A stretch of DNA of 64,000 nucleotides from Pseudomonas sp. ANT_J12 (lineage in GTDB: Bacteria; Pseudomonadota; Gammaproteobacteria; Pseudomonadales; Pseudomonadaceae). Below, in pieces: positions 37,188-46,444 of this stretch. The notes below the pieces were generated by a model, which was not told the DNA's origin, did not search any database, and was given only the letters and a program-made list of their open reading frames with translations. Position numbers and translations under genes: made by a program. Location of the stretch: assembly GCF_008370045.1 (NCBI RefSeq), contig NZ_VOBN01000006.1, positions 186,001-250,000 on the forward strand, given 5' to 3'. How positions within the stretch are numbered: the first letter of the stretch is position 1; the number at the start of each line of letters is the position of its first letter.

Positions 37188-37387
37188 AGTGAGTCATTAT
37201 TGGCAGCAAATGAGGCGGCGAGCTTACCATGGCAGCCGGCGATTTTGATTGAGTCGACCCGACCTTGCATCGAACAGGCTTGCATCTGCCGGGTTCGATC
37301 AGTACAAAACGCCCTGAGCCGGACGGCAACGCTTTACCCATCGACCGTTCGCGCCGGCAAACGCCTGAATCCCGAGGAAGTAACTGA

Positions 37388-37555
37388 ATGAAAAAGTGGC
37401 AATGTGTGGTCTGCGGCCTGATCTATAACGAAGCCGACGGCTGGCCGGATGACGGCATCGCGCCGGGCACCCTGTGGCAGGACGTGCCGGAAGATTGGCT
37501 GTGCCCGGACTGCGGCGTGGGCAAGATGGATTTCGAAATGATCGAAATCAACTAA
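37388..37555 (+). CDS. rubA: Rubredoxin, 55 aa
   Basis: The small protein, [19 protein letters not shown] onwards, has the four iron-binding cysteines in CxxC pairs (C6/C9 and C39/C42, the latter in CPDCG), the normal rubredoxin pattern. It carries single electrons from rubredoxin reductase to hydroxylases or peroxide-detoxifying proteins. GAGGAAGTAACTGA precedes the ATG. The reductase gene starts 19 bp downstream. P. aeruginosa has two rubredoxin genes at this place; here there is one. Confidence 0.95.
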   Translation: MKKWQCVVCGLIYNEADGWPDDGIAPGTLWQDVPEDWLCPDCGVGKMDFEMIEIN

Positions 37556-37574
37556 GACAAAAGAGGAGAAGGGA

Positions 37575-38723
37575 ATGAACGCACCTGTCGTGATCGTCGG
37601 TACTGGGCTGGCTGGCTACAACCTGGCCCGGGAGTTTCGCAAACTCGATGGCGAAACCCCGCTACTGCTGATTACCGCCGATGACGGGCGTTCCTACTCC
37701 AAGCCGATGCTCTCCACCGGCTTCGGCAAAAACAAGGACGCCGACGGCTTGAGCATGGCCGAGCCGGGCGTCATGGCCGAGCAGTTGAAAGCCGAAGTGC
37801 GCACCCACACCCGCATCAGCGGCATCGACCCGGGCCACAAACGCCTGTGGATCGGCGAGGAAGCGGTGATCTACCGTGACCTGATCCTGGCCTGGGGCGC
37901 GGAAACCGTGCGGGTACCGATCGAAGGCGACGGCGCTGATGCGGTGTTCCCGATCAATGACCTGGAAGACTACGCCCGCTTTCGCGCCGCGGCGGCCGGC
38001 AAGCGCCGGGTATTGCTGCTCGGTGCCGGCCTGATCGGCTGCGAATTCGCCAACGACCTGATCCTCGGCGGTTACGAAGTGCAACTGGTCGCGCCGTGCG
38101 AACAGGTCATGCCGACTTTGCTGCATCCGGCGGCCGCCGCTGCGGTCCAGGCCGGGCTGGAAAGCCTCGGTGCACGCTTCCACCTCGGGCCGGTACTCAA
38201 CCGGTTGCAGCGGGTGGCGGACGGACTGGAGGCACATCTGTCGGACGGCCAGGTCATCCCGTGCGATGTGGTGGTCTCGGCCATTGGCCTGCGGCCGCGC
38301 ATTGATCTGGCGGCTGCCGCAGGTGTCCAGGTCAATCGCGGCGTGGTGGTCGACCGGCACCTGAAGACGTCCCACGCCAATATCTACGCCCTGGGCGACT
38401 GTGCCGAGGTCGATGGGCTGAATTTGTTGTACGTGATGCCCCTGATGAGCTGTGCGAGAGCGCTGGCACAAACCCTGGCGGGAAACCCTACGGCCGTGAG
38501 TTATGGCCCGATGCCGATCACCGTGAAAACCCCGGTCTGCCCGTTGGTGGTTTCGCCGCCTCCACGGGGCGCCGAGGGCGTCTGGACGGTCGAGGGGCAG
38601 GGCGCCGACATCAAGGTCCTGTGCCGCGATGACTCGGGCAAATTGCTCGGTTATGCCCTGACAGGCGCGGCGGTGATGGAAAAACTCGCATTGAACAAAG
38701 AGCTTCCGGCCCTGCTGGCGTAA
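37575..38723 (+). CDS. rubB: NAD(P)H:rubredoxin reductase
   Basis: The 382-aa flavoprotein has an N-terminal FAD dinucleotide fold ([11 protein letters not shown]), a second NAD(P)H fold ([15 protein letters not shown] near residue 155) and the FAD-binding AxGDC motif ([12 protein letters not shown]). It reduces rubredoxin, encoded just upstream. AGAGGAGAAGGG gives a strong ribosome site. No alkane hydroxylase gene is in the window, so the pair probably serves general redox roles. Confidence 0.93.
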   Translation: MNAPVVIVGTGLAGYNLAREFRKLDGETPLLLITADDGRSYSKPMLSTGFGKNKDADGLSMAEPGVMAEQLKAEVRTHTRISGIDPGHKRLWIGEEAVIYRDLILAWGAETVRVPIEGDGADAVFPINDLEDYARFRAAAAGKRRVLLLGAGLIGCEFANDLILGGYEVQLVAPCEQVMPTLLHPAAAAAVQAGLESLGARFHLGPVLNRLQRVADGLEAHLSDGQVIPCDVVVSAIGLRPRIDLAAAAGVQVNRGVVVDRHLKTSHANIYALGDCAEVDGLNLLYVMPLMSCARALAQTLAGNPTAVSYGPMPITVKTPVCPLVVSPPPRGAEGVWTVEGQGADIKVLCRDDSGKLLGYALTGAAVMEKLALNKELPALLA

Positions 38724-38915
38724 ATACCGGTCGTTCTGTCGGATTCACCCCGCTTTTGCCCCTACAAAGGTCGCGCCGAGACTGGCGCGGCTCTTCCGTG
38801 CGTGCCATCCTCACTCCCGTCTGCCGCAGAGTAGAGCACCTGCGGCGCCTTGGGCGCTGTTCCAACGAGAACAGCACGGACATAACAACAAAAAACCGTC
38901 AAAGGGGCTTCACTA

Positions 38916-39191
38916 ATGCGTAAACCAGAACTCGCCGCTGCAATCGCTGAAAAAGCAGACCTCACCAAAGAGCAGGCCAACCGCGTACTCAACGCCGTTC
39001 TCGAAGAAATCACCGGCGCTCTGCACCGCAAGGACAGCGTCACGCTGGTGGGCTTCGGTACCTTCCTGCAACGCCACCGCGGTGCCCGCACCGGCAAAAA
39101 CCCGCAAACCGGTGAGCCTGTGAAAATCAAGGCCAGCAATACCGTCGCCTTCAAGCCAGGCAAGTCGTTGAAAGACAGCGTCAATCCATAA
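38916..39191 (+). CDS. HU-family nucleoid protein
   Basis: The 91-aa protein is a standard HU/IHF-type DNA-bending protein: helical N-terminal half (MRKPELAAAIAEKADLTKEQ), then GFGTFLQRHRGARTGKNPQTGEPVKI with the proline-tipped beta arm. A homologous gene sits next to rubB in P. aeruginosa (PA5348). The 192-bp upstream gap probably holds its promoter, not clearly resolved. A strong bidirectional terminator follows. Confidence 0.94.
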   Translation: MRKPELAAAIAEKADLTKEQANRVLNAVLEEITGALHRKDSVTLVGFGTFLQRHRGARTGKNPQTGEPVKIKASNTVAFKPGKSLKDSVNP

Positions 39192-39230
39192 TTGCGGCGA
39201 ACTCCCTGAGTAGCGGGGAGAACCGTATTG

Positions 39231-39270
39231 AAAAATGGGCATATCGATTGCGGTCGGATGCCCATTTTTT
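39231..39270. terminator. Bidirectional terminator between the HU gene and the vgrG unit
   Basis: AAAATGGGCAT (39232-39242) pairs with ATGCCCATTTT (39258-39268), with A- and T-runs on opposite sides, so it works on both strands. It ends the HU gene and the minus-strand vgrG unit. Confidence 0.85.
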
Positions 39271-39327
39271 ATGGGCGTGCGTATTCCGATGAGGTGTGAT
39301 GGGGTGGTTTGACCAACGCAAAGCCAA

Positions 39328-39696
39328 TCAACTTTCCCTCGAAAGTCCACTGTCCTGTTGAGGTTCCAGATCAACAAGGCGCGTGTCGGGACCGTTGGCT
39401 TTCAGGCGTTCGGTAACCACTTTCGGCCACAAGTTGCGGGAACGGCGTTTAGCGAGGCTGTAGGTGAGTTCTTGAATTCGATCCTGTGGGTAGAGCAGTG
39501 GCTCAAGTAGCAGTTTTGCTACATCGCTGCTCTGTAAATAGTTTTTGCCACCGGCGTCTTTCTTCGCCTGTTTCAACTGCGCCAGGGTGTGTTTGAAGCT
39601 GTCGCTCATTTTGAATCTCACCGCTAACTGGCTTTTTACAAACGCATCCGACTCACTGTGATTACCGTGCTCATCGAAATAAGGGCCATTGTTCAT
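39328..39696 (-). CDS. Unknown small protein overlapping the end of vgrG
   Basis: I do not recognise the family. From the ATG at 39696 the product has 122 residues and overlaps the vgrG 3' end by 26 bp, but that start has no ribosome site. The ATG at 39609 (MSDSFKHTLAQLK, 93 aa) has GGTGAGA upstream and is at least as likely. The protein is hydrophilic, rich in Lys, Arg and Gln, and probably helical and cytoplasmic. Base composition is lower in GC than the backbone genes. Its place after vgrG suggests an accessory of the T6SS spike, but this is only context. Confidence 0.5.
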   Translation of the reverse strand: MNNGPYFDEHGNHSESDAFVKSQLAVRFKMSDSFKHTLAQLKQAKKDAGGKNYLQSSDVAKLLLEPLLYPQDRIQELTYSLAKRRSRNLWPKVVTERLKANGPDTRLVDLEPQQDSGLSRES

Positions 39697-41671
39697 ATAG
39701 GAGCGGATGTACTCCCAAAAACCTCGGAATAACCGACAATGCCGACTGCGCCGCCATTCCTGCTACCGGCGAACCACCCTCAACAATTGCCACACTGCTA
39801 AAAATCCCACCGGCATTGATGACGATGTGATGCCCACCAGCCGTGAGCGTCAGGCTCATGCCCGCCTCGATCACCACGTTCGCGGCGGTGACATGCGCCT
39901 GCGGCCCCGCCTGAATCACCAGCGTGCCAGCCGCTGTCATGCTGCTGTTGCCGCTGATGCTGATCAGTTCATCCCCGCCGATCACCGTGTTGCGCAGGCC
40001 TTCGGTGGTGTGCAGTTCGTCACCCTTGATCAGGCTGGCGCTGTGCTGGTCCACCTGCTCAAAACGGTCGCCACCAATCAAGCTGTGACTGTCGCGGGTA
40101 ATTTGTTCGCGGCGGTCGTGGCCGATCTGGGTGGCGCTGTCATTGAGGATCAGTTGCTCGATGTCGCGTTGCGCCCGCAGGTAGATTTTTTCCTGCCCGG
40201 CGCGGTCTTCCAGCGACAGCTCGTTGTAGCCACCGTTGTGTGGCGAGCTGTGGCTGCGCAGCACGGTTTTGGTCTTGTGCTCGGGCAAGGTGTAGGGCAC
40301 AGAGGTCACTTTGTTGGCCACACAACCGGTGATCAGCGGCCGATCCGGATCGCCTTCCAGAAACGTGACCACGACTTCCATGCCGATACGCGGGATAGTC
40401 ACCGCGCCGAACTCCTGCCCCGCCCAACTCGAGGAAACCCGCAGCCAGCAGCTGCTTTTTTCGCTGTTGAGTTCCGCGCGATCCCACGGCAGTTCGACCT
40501 TCACCCTTCCATATTCATCGCAATAGATCTCTTCACCGGGCGGTCCGGTGACGCGGGCGGTCTGGCTCACCAGTTGCGTTGTTCGCGGGCACAACGGCGG
40601 ACGGAAATGCATGTCCCAGGGAATGGCGCTGAAGCGGTTGCGGTAGCCTTGGGTGAAGCCGTCCTCGGGGTTGACGTCGCTGGTGACCGACTCCTCCAGC
40701 ACCTGAGGCTGTCGGCCGGTGTGGGTCACGCTGAGCAACAGCCACAGACCGTTGTGGGTTTTACGCGGGTGTTCGGTCAGGTCGAAGAAGTGACCGCTGC
40801 GCAGGCATGGCTGATCGCTCTGGCCTTCGGCCACTTGGTAATCGCAACGGTGCCGCTCCAGCGCTTGCCGGGCGAGTTGCCTGCCGCGTTTTTCGTTCTC
40901 GATCAGGACGGGGTAGCGATAGTCTTCGAGCTCGGGGCTGAACTCGGCGGTGAAACGGCTTTCCAGCAACAGGCTGGGGCGCCGGAAATCGTAGTCCCGG
41001 CGCGTGGTGGTGCTGGTGCGGGTGCGAACACCGGAGGCGAAGTGGCTGACCACCGGATGCTCCGCGACCATCCCTGAATCTTGCTGATACGGGGTGGCGC
41101 CCAGCTTGGGGAAAAAGGTCTGGTCGTCGGTGAACACCAGCACATGGCCCTCGGGCGAATGCTGGTGATGCCAGGCGATACCGTCCTCGCCGCACAGGCG
41201 CTGGACGAACTCGAAGTCGGATTCGCCGTACTGCGTGCAGTAGTCGCGCACGGGGCTGGTGCTGACATGAAAGGTGAACGCGTCGCTCTGAATGCCGTGC
41301 CCTTTAAGCACCTGCGCGATGATCTGCGGCACCGTCAGGTGCTGGAAAATCCGCCGGTCGTGACTGAACTGCAAATAGTGCAGCGCCGGCACCAGGGTCA
41401 GGTGATAACGGGTCAGGCGCTTGCCGGCGTCCCCCACCCAGACGTCCTCGATACGGCCGTGAAGCCCTTCGCCCTTGAGGCCGAACTGCAGAAACGCCAG
41501 TTGACTGAGCAGGCTTTCAATATCGAAATCCGGGTGCTCGCTGACCAGCTCAACGCGGATGGCATACAGGGTGCTGATGGCTTCGCTGCCGTCGAAGGCC
41601 AGTACCTTGAAATCGTGACGAACAGCGGGGATGTGAAGCGAAAAATGCGCCGCATTGGCCGGCCCGAACAT
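39671..41671 (-). CDS. tssI: T6SS spike protein VgrG (TssI)
   Basis: The 666-aa protein has the gp27-like N-terminal region (RRIFQHLTVPQIIAQVL, GESDFEFVQRLCGEDGI), the gp5-OB fold (GEEIYCDEYGRVKV, SSSWAGQEFGAVTIPRIGMEVVV split here) and a C-terminal DUF2345-like beta needle up to about residue 620. The final 45 residues are a short non-repetitive tail with no recognisable enzyme domain. I chose the ATG at 41671 because AAGGA lies 8 bases upstream. It is transcribed away from tssA, with 716 bp between them. Confidence 0.95.
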   Translation of the reverse strand: MFGPANAAHFSLHIPAVRHDFKVLAFDGSEAISTLYAIRVELVSEHPDFDIESLLSQLAFLQFGLKGEGLHGRIEDVWVGDAGKRLTRYHLTLVPALHYLQFSHDRRIFQHLTVPQIIAQVLKGHGIQSDAFTFHVSTSPVRDYCTQYGESDFEFVQRLCGEDGIAWHHQHSPEGHVLVFTDDQTFFPKLGATPYQQDSGMVAEHPVVSHFASGVRTRTSTTTRRDYDFRRPSLLLESRFTAEFSPELEDYRYPVLIENEKRGRQLARQALERHRCDYQVAEGQSDQPCLRSGHFFDLTEHPRKTHNGLWLLLSVTHTGRQPQVLEESVTSDVNPEDGFTQGYRNRFSAIPWDMHFRPPLCPRTTQLVSQTARVTGPPGEEIYCDEYGRVKVELPWDRAELNSEKSSCWLRVSSSWAGQEFGAVTIPRIGMEVVVTFLEGDPDRPLITGCVANKVTSVPYTLPEHKTKTVLRSHSSPHNGGYNELSLEDRAGQEKIYLRAQRDIEQLILNDSATQIGHDRREQITRDSHSLIGGDRFEQVDQHSASLIKGDELHTTEGLRNTVIGGDELISISGNSSMTAAGTLVIQAGPQAHVTAANVVIEAGMSLTLTAGGHHIVINAGGIFSSVAIVEGGSPVAGMAAQSALSVIPRFLGVHPLLYEQWPLFR

Positions 41672-42387
41672 ACGCTTATCCTTAAGCTGAAGAGGAAAAA
41701 AGCGCGATATCCAAACCGTCCATGGTTTGTGCACGCGAAAACTGGCGGGCACGTTATCAACGGGGAAAGAGGATTAATGTAGGAGGAATCTTTGAATAAA
41801 GTGAGAGCCTTCCGGGTTTAAAGTGGGCGTGTGTTCCTAGGACACGATTGTGTAAGTTGCGTGCAATTGGACGATAACTCCGTGCAATTGCCCTTCACAT
41901 GACAGCATTGGACGCATTTGTTGAAACATAAAAATGCCATCACTTTAATGGCGTTTTTTAATTGGCAGTTGTCTTTCATCAAATTGAAGGTCTGTCGCAG
42001 TAACTTTTCGGAAGAATCCTACATTCATCTTTTTCAATTCTTGTCATGCTTTGCGCCCACATCGTTGACGGAAACGCCAATGATTGCTGGGGATTTGCGC
42101 GAACGCTCTGGAGCAGGGGTTGCGGGTCAGCAGGTCAGCAGAGGGAATATTAAAGTGATATCAGGGGATACCCTTACAAATATAGGGCTATCTCCTACAC
42201 GAGGCACTGAACTGCTCGTCTTGTTGTTTAATCGGATGCTTGCTAGTGGCCATCATCGTGAGTACGATGCGCCAACTTGAAAGAGCACGAACTCAATTGG
42301 ATGAGTCCCATCGCAGCTCTTTGATACTGTCCGCCGCCGTTGAAACTCCGATTGGCGTGTGACCGTAATCCTAAATAAAGGCCATGG
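41672..42387. other. AT-rich divergent region between vgrG and tssA
   Basis: The 716 bp are clearly poorer in GC than their surroundings. The 10-mer CGTGCAATTG occurs twice 21 bp apart (41860 and 41881), about two helical turns, which could be a regulator site. A plus-strand terminator-like hairpin lies at 41931. An open frame at 42080-42280 would give 66 residues (MIAGDLRERSGAGVAGQQ...), but I recognise no family and doubt it. I found no good -24/-12 site (TGGC-N8-TTGC) although the cluster encodes a sigma-54 activator. Confidence 0.5.
41931..41957 (+). terminator. Terminator-like hairpin in the vgrG-tssA gap
   Basis: AAAATGCCAT, loop CACTTTA, ATGGCG and then TTTTTT. No annotated plus-strand gene precedes it, so it could end a short RNA transcribed from 41790-41930 or attenuate transcription towards tssA. 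Confidence 0.5.
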
Positions 42388-43944
42388 ATGTCCTACTCAA
42401 GCAAGCTTTCCGCCCATTACCTTGAACTCGCAAAAGCCTCTGTTTCCAAAGAGAATTTCGCGGGCGAGGATGTTCGCTTTTCGAGCGAATATGAGGCCCT
42501 GGAAAGCGAGCTGGCCAAAGCCCAGTCGATGCATGAAGCCGGTCAGATCGACTGGCTGAAAATCCGTGAAAACAGCGAAAACCTGCTACGTACCCAGTCC
42601 AAGGATTTGCGGGTCGGCGCCTGGCTGACCTGGGCTTTGTACCAGCGCGAATCCTTTCAGGGGCTGCTGGCGGGCCTCGGTTTGCTGCATCATTTGTCGG
42701 AAAATCACTGGGCCGAAGTTCACCCGAACAAGGCACGTACCCGCTCCGCGGCCATCAGTTGGTTGGTGCCGCGTCTTGAGCAAGTGCTGACCGAAAATGT
42801 CGCGATCAAAGAGCAGTTGCCGATGTTCCGCCGGATGGTGGAGCACCTGGAAGGTCTCGATGCCGCTTGCACCGAGCACCTGGGCGATGACGCACCGTTG
42901 CTGCTGCCGATCTCTCGCCGCCTGAAAAACATGGTGCAGCGCGCCGCCGACAACCAGCCGGAACCCGGTGTGGTCGGGGCTGCCGTGGCCCAGGTCAAGC
43001 AAGCCGCGACCCAGCTGTTCACCCCCGGCGCGCCAATCGATAACGAAAAAGAAGCCCACAAGGCTTTACGCGCCCAGCAGGAAAACGCCCGTCCGTTGTG
43101 CGCCTGGTGGCTCAAGCAGAAAGCCACCGACCTGCGCGCCCTGCGCCTTAATCGCACGCTGCTGTGGCTGCCCATCGACGCGGTGCCCGAGCGCAACGCC
43201 GAGCAGATCACCATGTTGCGCGGGTTGCCGGCGGACAAGCTCAAGGCCTATCAGGATCGCTACGACCAGGCCAAATACGCCGACCTGCTGGTAGAACTGG
43301 AGGCGAGCCTGGCGAAGGCGCCGTTCTGGTTCGATGGCCAACGAATGGTCTGGGAATGCCTCCAGGGCCTGAACGCAGAGATGGCTATGCGCGAAGTGGA
43401 AATCCACTTCGCGCTTTTGATTCAGCGCCTGCCCGGCATCATCGAATTGCGTTTCCATGACGGCGCGCCGTTTGCCGACCCGGCCACCCGTGCCTGGGTC
43501 AGCGCCCACGTCATGCCGCACCTGCAAAGCGCCAGTGCGCCGCGCAAGGTCGAAGTTGTCGACAACCAGCCGGCCTGGGAAGTGGCCTTGGAAGAAGTCC
43601 TGCCCATCTTGCGCAAGGACGGCCTCAAGGCCGCCGTGCAAATCCTCAAGCAGGGCCTGCAAGGTGCCCAAGGTGGGCGGGCGCGATTTTTCTGGCAGTT
43701 CGCCCTGGCGCGGCTGTGCTTCATGGCCAAAAAGTACGAACTGGCCAGGACCCAACTCGAAACCCTCGACCAAACATTACAGGACTCAGGCCTGAACGCC
43801 TGGGAGCCCGATCTTGCGCTGGAAGTGCTGCATTTGCTGCATAGCTGCTGTGAGTTGTTACCGCAGAACCATGCAGTGCGTGAACGCAAGGAAGAGATTT
43901 ATCGCAGGCTGTGCCACCTCGATCTCGAAGTGGTACTCGAATAG
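42388..43944 (+). CDS. tssA: T6SS protein TssA (ImpA/VasJ type)
   Basis: The 518-aa protein has the N-terminal ImpA-type domain (LRVGAWLTWALYQRESFQGLLAGLGLL near residues 70-100) and a C-terminal VasJ-type region ending with helices like RFFWQFALARLCFMAKKYELARTQLETL. TssA coordinates baseplate docking and sheath growth. AAGG lies just before the ATG at 42388. It heads the plus-strand T6SS operon; tssB follows 32 bp downstream. Confidence 0.93.
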   Translation: MSYSSKLSAHYLELAKASVSKENFAGEDVRFSSEYEALESELAKAQSMHEAGQIDWLKIRENSENLLRTQSKDLRVGAWLTWALYQRESFQGLLAGLGLLHHLSENHWAEVHPNKARTRSAAISWLVPRLEQVLTENVAIKEQLPMFRRMVEHLEGLDAACTEHLGDDAPLLLPISRRLKNMVQRAADNQPEPGVVGAAVAQVKQAATQLFTPGAPIDNEKEAHKALRAQQENARPLCAWWLKQKATDLRALRLNRTLLWLPIDAVPERNAEQITMLRGLPADKLKAYQDRYDQAKYADLLVELEASLAKAPFWFDGQRMVWECLQGLNAEMAMREVEIHFALLIQRLPGIIELRFHDGAPFADPATRAWVSAHVMPHLQSASAPRKVEVVDNQPAWEVALEEVLPILRKDGLKAAVQILKQGLQGAQGGRARFFWQFALARLCFMAKKYELARTQLETLDQTLQDSGLNAWEPDLALEVLHLLHSCCELLPQNHAVRERKEEIYRRLCHLDLEVVLE

Positions 43945-43976
43945 GCCCCAGGGCCACAACCGCAAGGAGAAAAGCC

Positions 43977-44480
43977 ATGGCCAAAGAAGGCTCGGTAGCC
44001 CCCAAGGAACGCATCAACGTCACCTTCAAACCTGCCACCGGTGGTGCACAGGAAGAGATCGAACTGCCGTTGAAACTACTGGCAATCGGTGACTACACCC
44101 ACCGCAAGGACGAACGCAAAGTCGAAGATCGCAAGCCGATCAGCATCGACAAGATGACCTTCGACGAAGTGCTGGCCAAGCAAGAGCTGAGCCTGACGAT
44201 GAACGTGCCGAACCGTCTTCAGGAAGAAGGCAGCACTGAAGAGCTGGGCGTGCAACTGCGCGTCAACTCGATGAAGGACTTCAACCCGGCCTCGCTGGTC
44301 GAGCAAGTGCCTGAGCTGAAGAAACTGATGGAACTGCGCGACGCGCTGGTGGCCCTCAAAGGCCCGCTGGGTAACGCGCCTGCGTTCCGCAAAGCCATCG
44401 AAGGCGTTCTCGCCGACGACGAATCCCGCGGTCGCGTACTGGGTGAGCTGGGCTTGAACGCCGCCGCCCAGGACGCCTGA
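43977..44480 (+). CDS. tssB: T6SS sheath small subunit TssB
   Basis: The 167-aa protein begins MAKEGSVAPKERINVTFKPATGG, the usual TssB/VipA N-terminus, and has the conserved LPLKLLAIGDYT segment. With TssC it forms the contractile sheath. GCAAGGAGAAAAGCC precedes the ATG at 43977. tssC follows 28 bp downstream. Confidence 0.96.
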   Translation: MAKEGSVAPKERINVTFKPATGGAQEEIELPLKLLAIGDYTHRKDERKVEDRKPISIDKMTFDEVLAKQELSLTMNVPNRLQEEGSTEELGVQLRVNSMKDFNPASLVEQVPELKKLMELRDALVALKGPLGNAPAFRKAIEGVLADDESRGRVLGELGLNAAAQDA

Positions 44481-44508
44481 GTCTCTATCAGCCAAGGAAG
44501 CCAACACA

Positions 44509-45984
44509 ATGAGCACTAGCGCAGCACAGCAAAAGAGCAAAGAGAGCGGCGAATACAGCATTCTCGACAGCATCATCGCCGAAACCCGCCTGACGCCGGA
44601 CGACGAAGCCTACGACATCGCCAAGCGCGGCGTGTCGGCCTTCATCGAAGAGCTGCTCAAGCCGCAGAACAACGGTGAGCCGGTCAAGAAGGCCATGGTC
44701 GACCGCATGATCGCCGAGATCGATGCCAAGCTCAGCCGTCAGATGGACGAAATCCTGCACCACCCGGACTTCCAGTCCCTGGAATCGTCGTGGCGTGGTC
44801 TGCAGTTGCTGGTCGATCGCACCAACTTCCGCGAAAACATCAAGATCGAAATCCTCAACGTCTCCAAAGAAGACCTGCTGGACGATTTCGAAGATTCGCC
44901 GGAAGTGATGCAGTCGGGCCTGTACAAGCACATCTACACCGCTGAATACGGTCAGTTCGGTGGTCAGCCTGTGGGCGCGATCATCGCTAACTACTACATG
45001 TCCCCAAGCTCGCCGGACGTGAAGCTGATGCAGTACGTGTCCAGCGTTGCCTGCATGTCTCACGCGCCGTTCATCGCGGCGGCCGGCCCGAAATTCTTCG
45101 GTCTGGAAAGCTTCACCGGCCTGCCGGACCTGAAGGATCTGAAAGATCACTTCGAAGGCCCGCAATTCGCCAAATGGCAGAGCTTCCGCGAGTCGGAAGA
45201 CTCCCGTTACGTTGGCCTGACCGTGCCGCGTTTCCTGCTGCGTAACCCGTACGACCCGGAAGAAAACCCGGTCAAATCGTTCGTGTACAAAGAAACCGTC
45301 GCCAACAGCCACGAGCACTACCTGTGGGGCAACACGGCCTACGCGTTCGGCACCAAGCTGACCGACAGTTTCGCCAAGTTCCGCTGGTGCCCGAACATCA
45401 TCGGCCCGCAGAGCGGTGGCGCGGTTGAAGACCTGCCGTTGCACCACTTCGAAAGCATGGGCGAAATCGAAACCAAGATTCCTACGGAAGTATTGGTTAG
45501 CGACCGTCGTGAATACGAATTGGCCGAGGAAGGCTTCATCTCCCTGACCATGCGCAAAGGCTCCGACAACGCGGCGTTCTTCTCCGCGAGCTCGGTGCAG
45601 AAGCCGAAGTTCTTCGGCATCAGCGCAGAAGGCAAGGCCGCAGAGCTGAACTACAAGCTCGGCACCCAACTGCCGTACATGATGATCGTCAACCGCCTGG
45701 CTCACTACTTGAAAGTGCTGCAGCGCGAGCAACTCGGTTCGTGGAAAGAACGTACCGACCTCGAGCTGGAACTCAACAAGTGGATCCGCCAGTACGTGGC
45801 CGACCAGGAAAACCCAAGCGCCGAAGTCCGTGGCCGTCGTCCACTGCGCGCTGCCCAGATCATCGTCAGCGATGTCGAAGGCGAGCCTGGCTGGTACCGC
45901 GTCAGCCTGAACGTGCGCCCGCACTTCAAGTACATGGGTGCCGATTTCACCCTGTCGCTGGTTGGCAAGCTGGACAAAGAGTAA
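44509..45984 (+). CDS. tssC: T6SS sheath large subunit TssC
   Basis: The 491-aa protein matches TssC/VipB: LESSWRGLQLLVDRTNFRENIKIE near residue 90, GLTVPRFLLRNPY around residue 243, and a C-terminal region ending YMGADFTLSLVGKLDKE. It is the outer, ClpV-recognised part of the sheath with TssB. AAGGAAGCC lies before the ATG. Codon use is strongly biased, as expected for an abundant structural protein. tssE, not hcp, comes next. Confidence 0.97.
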   Translation: MSTSAAQQKSKESGEYSILDSIIAETRLTPDDEAYDIAKRGVSAFIEELLKPQNNGEPVKKAMVDRMIAEIDAKLSRQMDEILHHPDFQSLESSWRGLQLLVDRTNFRENIKIEILNVSKEDLLDDFEDSPEVMQSGLYKHIYTAEYGQFGGQPVGAIIANYYMSPSSPDVKLMQYVSSVACMSHAPFIAAAGPKFFGLESFTGLPDLKDLKDHFEGPQFAKWQSFRESEDSRYVGLTVPRFLLRNPYDPEENPVKSFVYKETVANSHEHYLWGNTAYAFGTKLTDSFAKFRWCPNIIGPQSGGAVEDLPLHHFESMGEIETKIPTEVLVSDRREYELAEEGFISLTMRKGSDNAAFFSASSVQKPKFFGISAEGKAAELNYKLGTQLPYMMIVNRLAHYLKVLQREQLGSWKERTDLELELNKWIRQYVADQENPSAEVRGRRPLRAAQIIVSDVEGEPGWYRVSLNVRPHFKYMGADFTLSLVGKLDKE

Positions 45985-45997
45985 GCGGAGCTAACTC

Positions 45998-46405
45998 ATG
46001 ACTGGATACGGCAGCCTTTTCGAACGCCTGGGTGGCGACGCGGACAAACGCGTCGGCTGGAGCCGCGAGGTCTCCGCCATGGCGTCCGTGGCTGCCCATC
46101 TGGCCAAGATGCTCAGCACCCGTGCGGGCAGCGTGCAAACGCTGTCCGATTACGGGCTACCCGATCTCAATGACATGCGTCTGAGCCTGCACGACTCCCT
46201 GAGTCAGGCCCGTCTGGCCATCGAAAATTTCATCGAAGCCTACGAGCCACGCCTGAGCAACGTGCGTGTCATTTCCCTGCCGCGTGACCACGATCAGCTT
46301 CGCCTGTCCTTCAGCATCGAAGGCCTGCTGGAAGTTGATGGTTTCAAGCGCCAGGTTACGTTTGCCGCCCGCCTGGATGGCAGCGGTCAAGTCAAGGTCA
46401 GCTAA
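45998..46405 (+). CDS. tssE: T6SS baseplate protein TssE (gp25-like)
   Basis: The 135-aa protein has the gp25 fold of TssE: GSLFERLGGD at the N-terminus, LLSTRAGSVQTLSDYGLPDL-like segment (here MLSTRAGSVQTLSDYGLPDL) near residue 38, and IENFIEAYEPRLSNVRV. It initiates sheath polymerisation at the baseplate. AAGCGGAGC precedes the ATG. The last ten codons (encoding GSGQVKVS) recur as a separate fragment at 46896-46924. Confidence 0.94.
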   Translation: MTGYGSLFERLGGDADKRVGWSREVSAMASVAAHLAKMLSTRAGSVQTLSDYGLPDLNDMRLSLHDSLSQARLAIENFIEAYEPRLSNVRVISLPRDHDQLRLSFSIEGLLEVDGFKRQVTFAARLDGSGQVKVS

Positions 46406-46444
46406 GGCATGCAATGGACAATTCCGAAGCAGGATGCAGTGGTC

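Noticed and set aside
42080..42280. 66-codon frame upstream of tssA
   Set aside because: Only a weak ribosome site and no recognised family; kept as a remark in the intergenic entry rather than as a gene.
46409..46444. ATG at 46409 as the start of the first family A gene
   Set aside because: Its AAGG lies only one base before the ATG, too close to work; the ATG at 46445 has better spacing and still keeps the membrane helix. Kept as an alternative.
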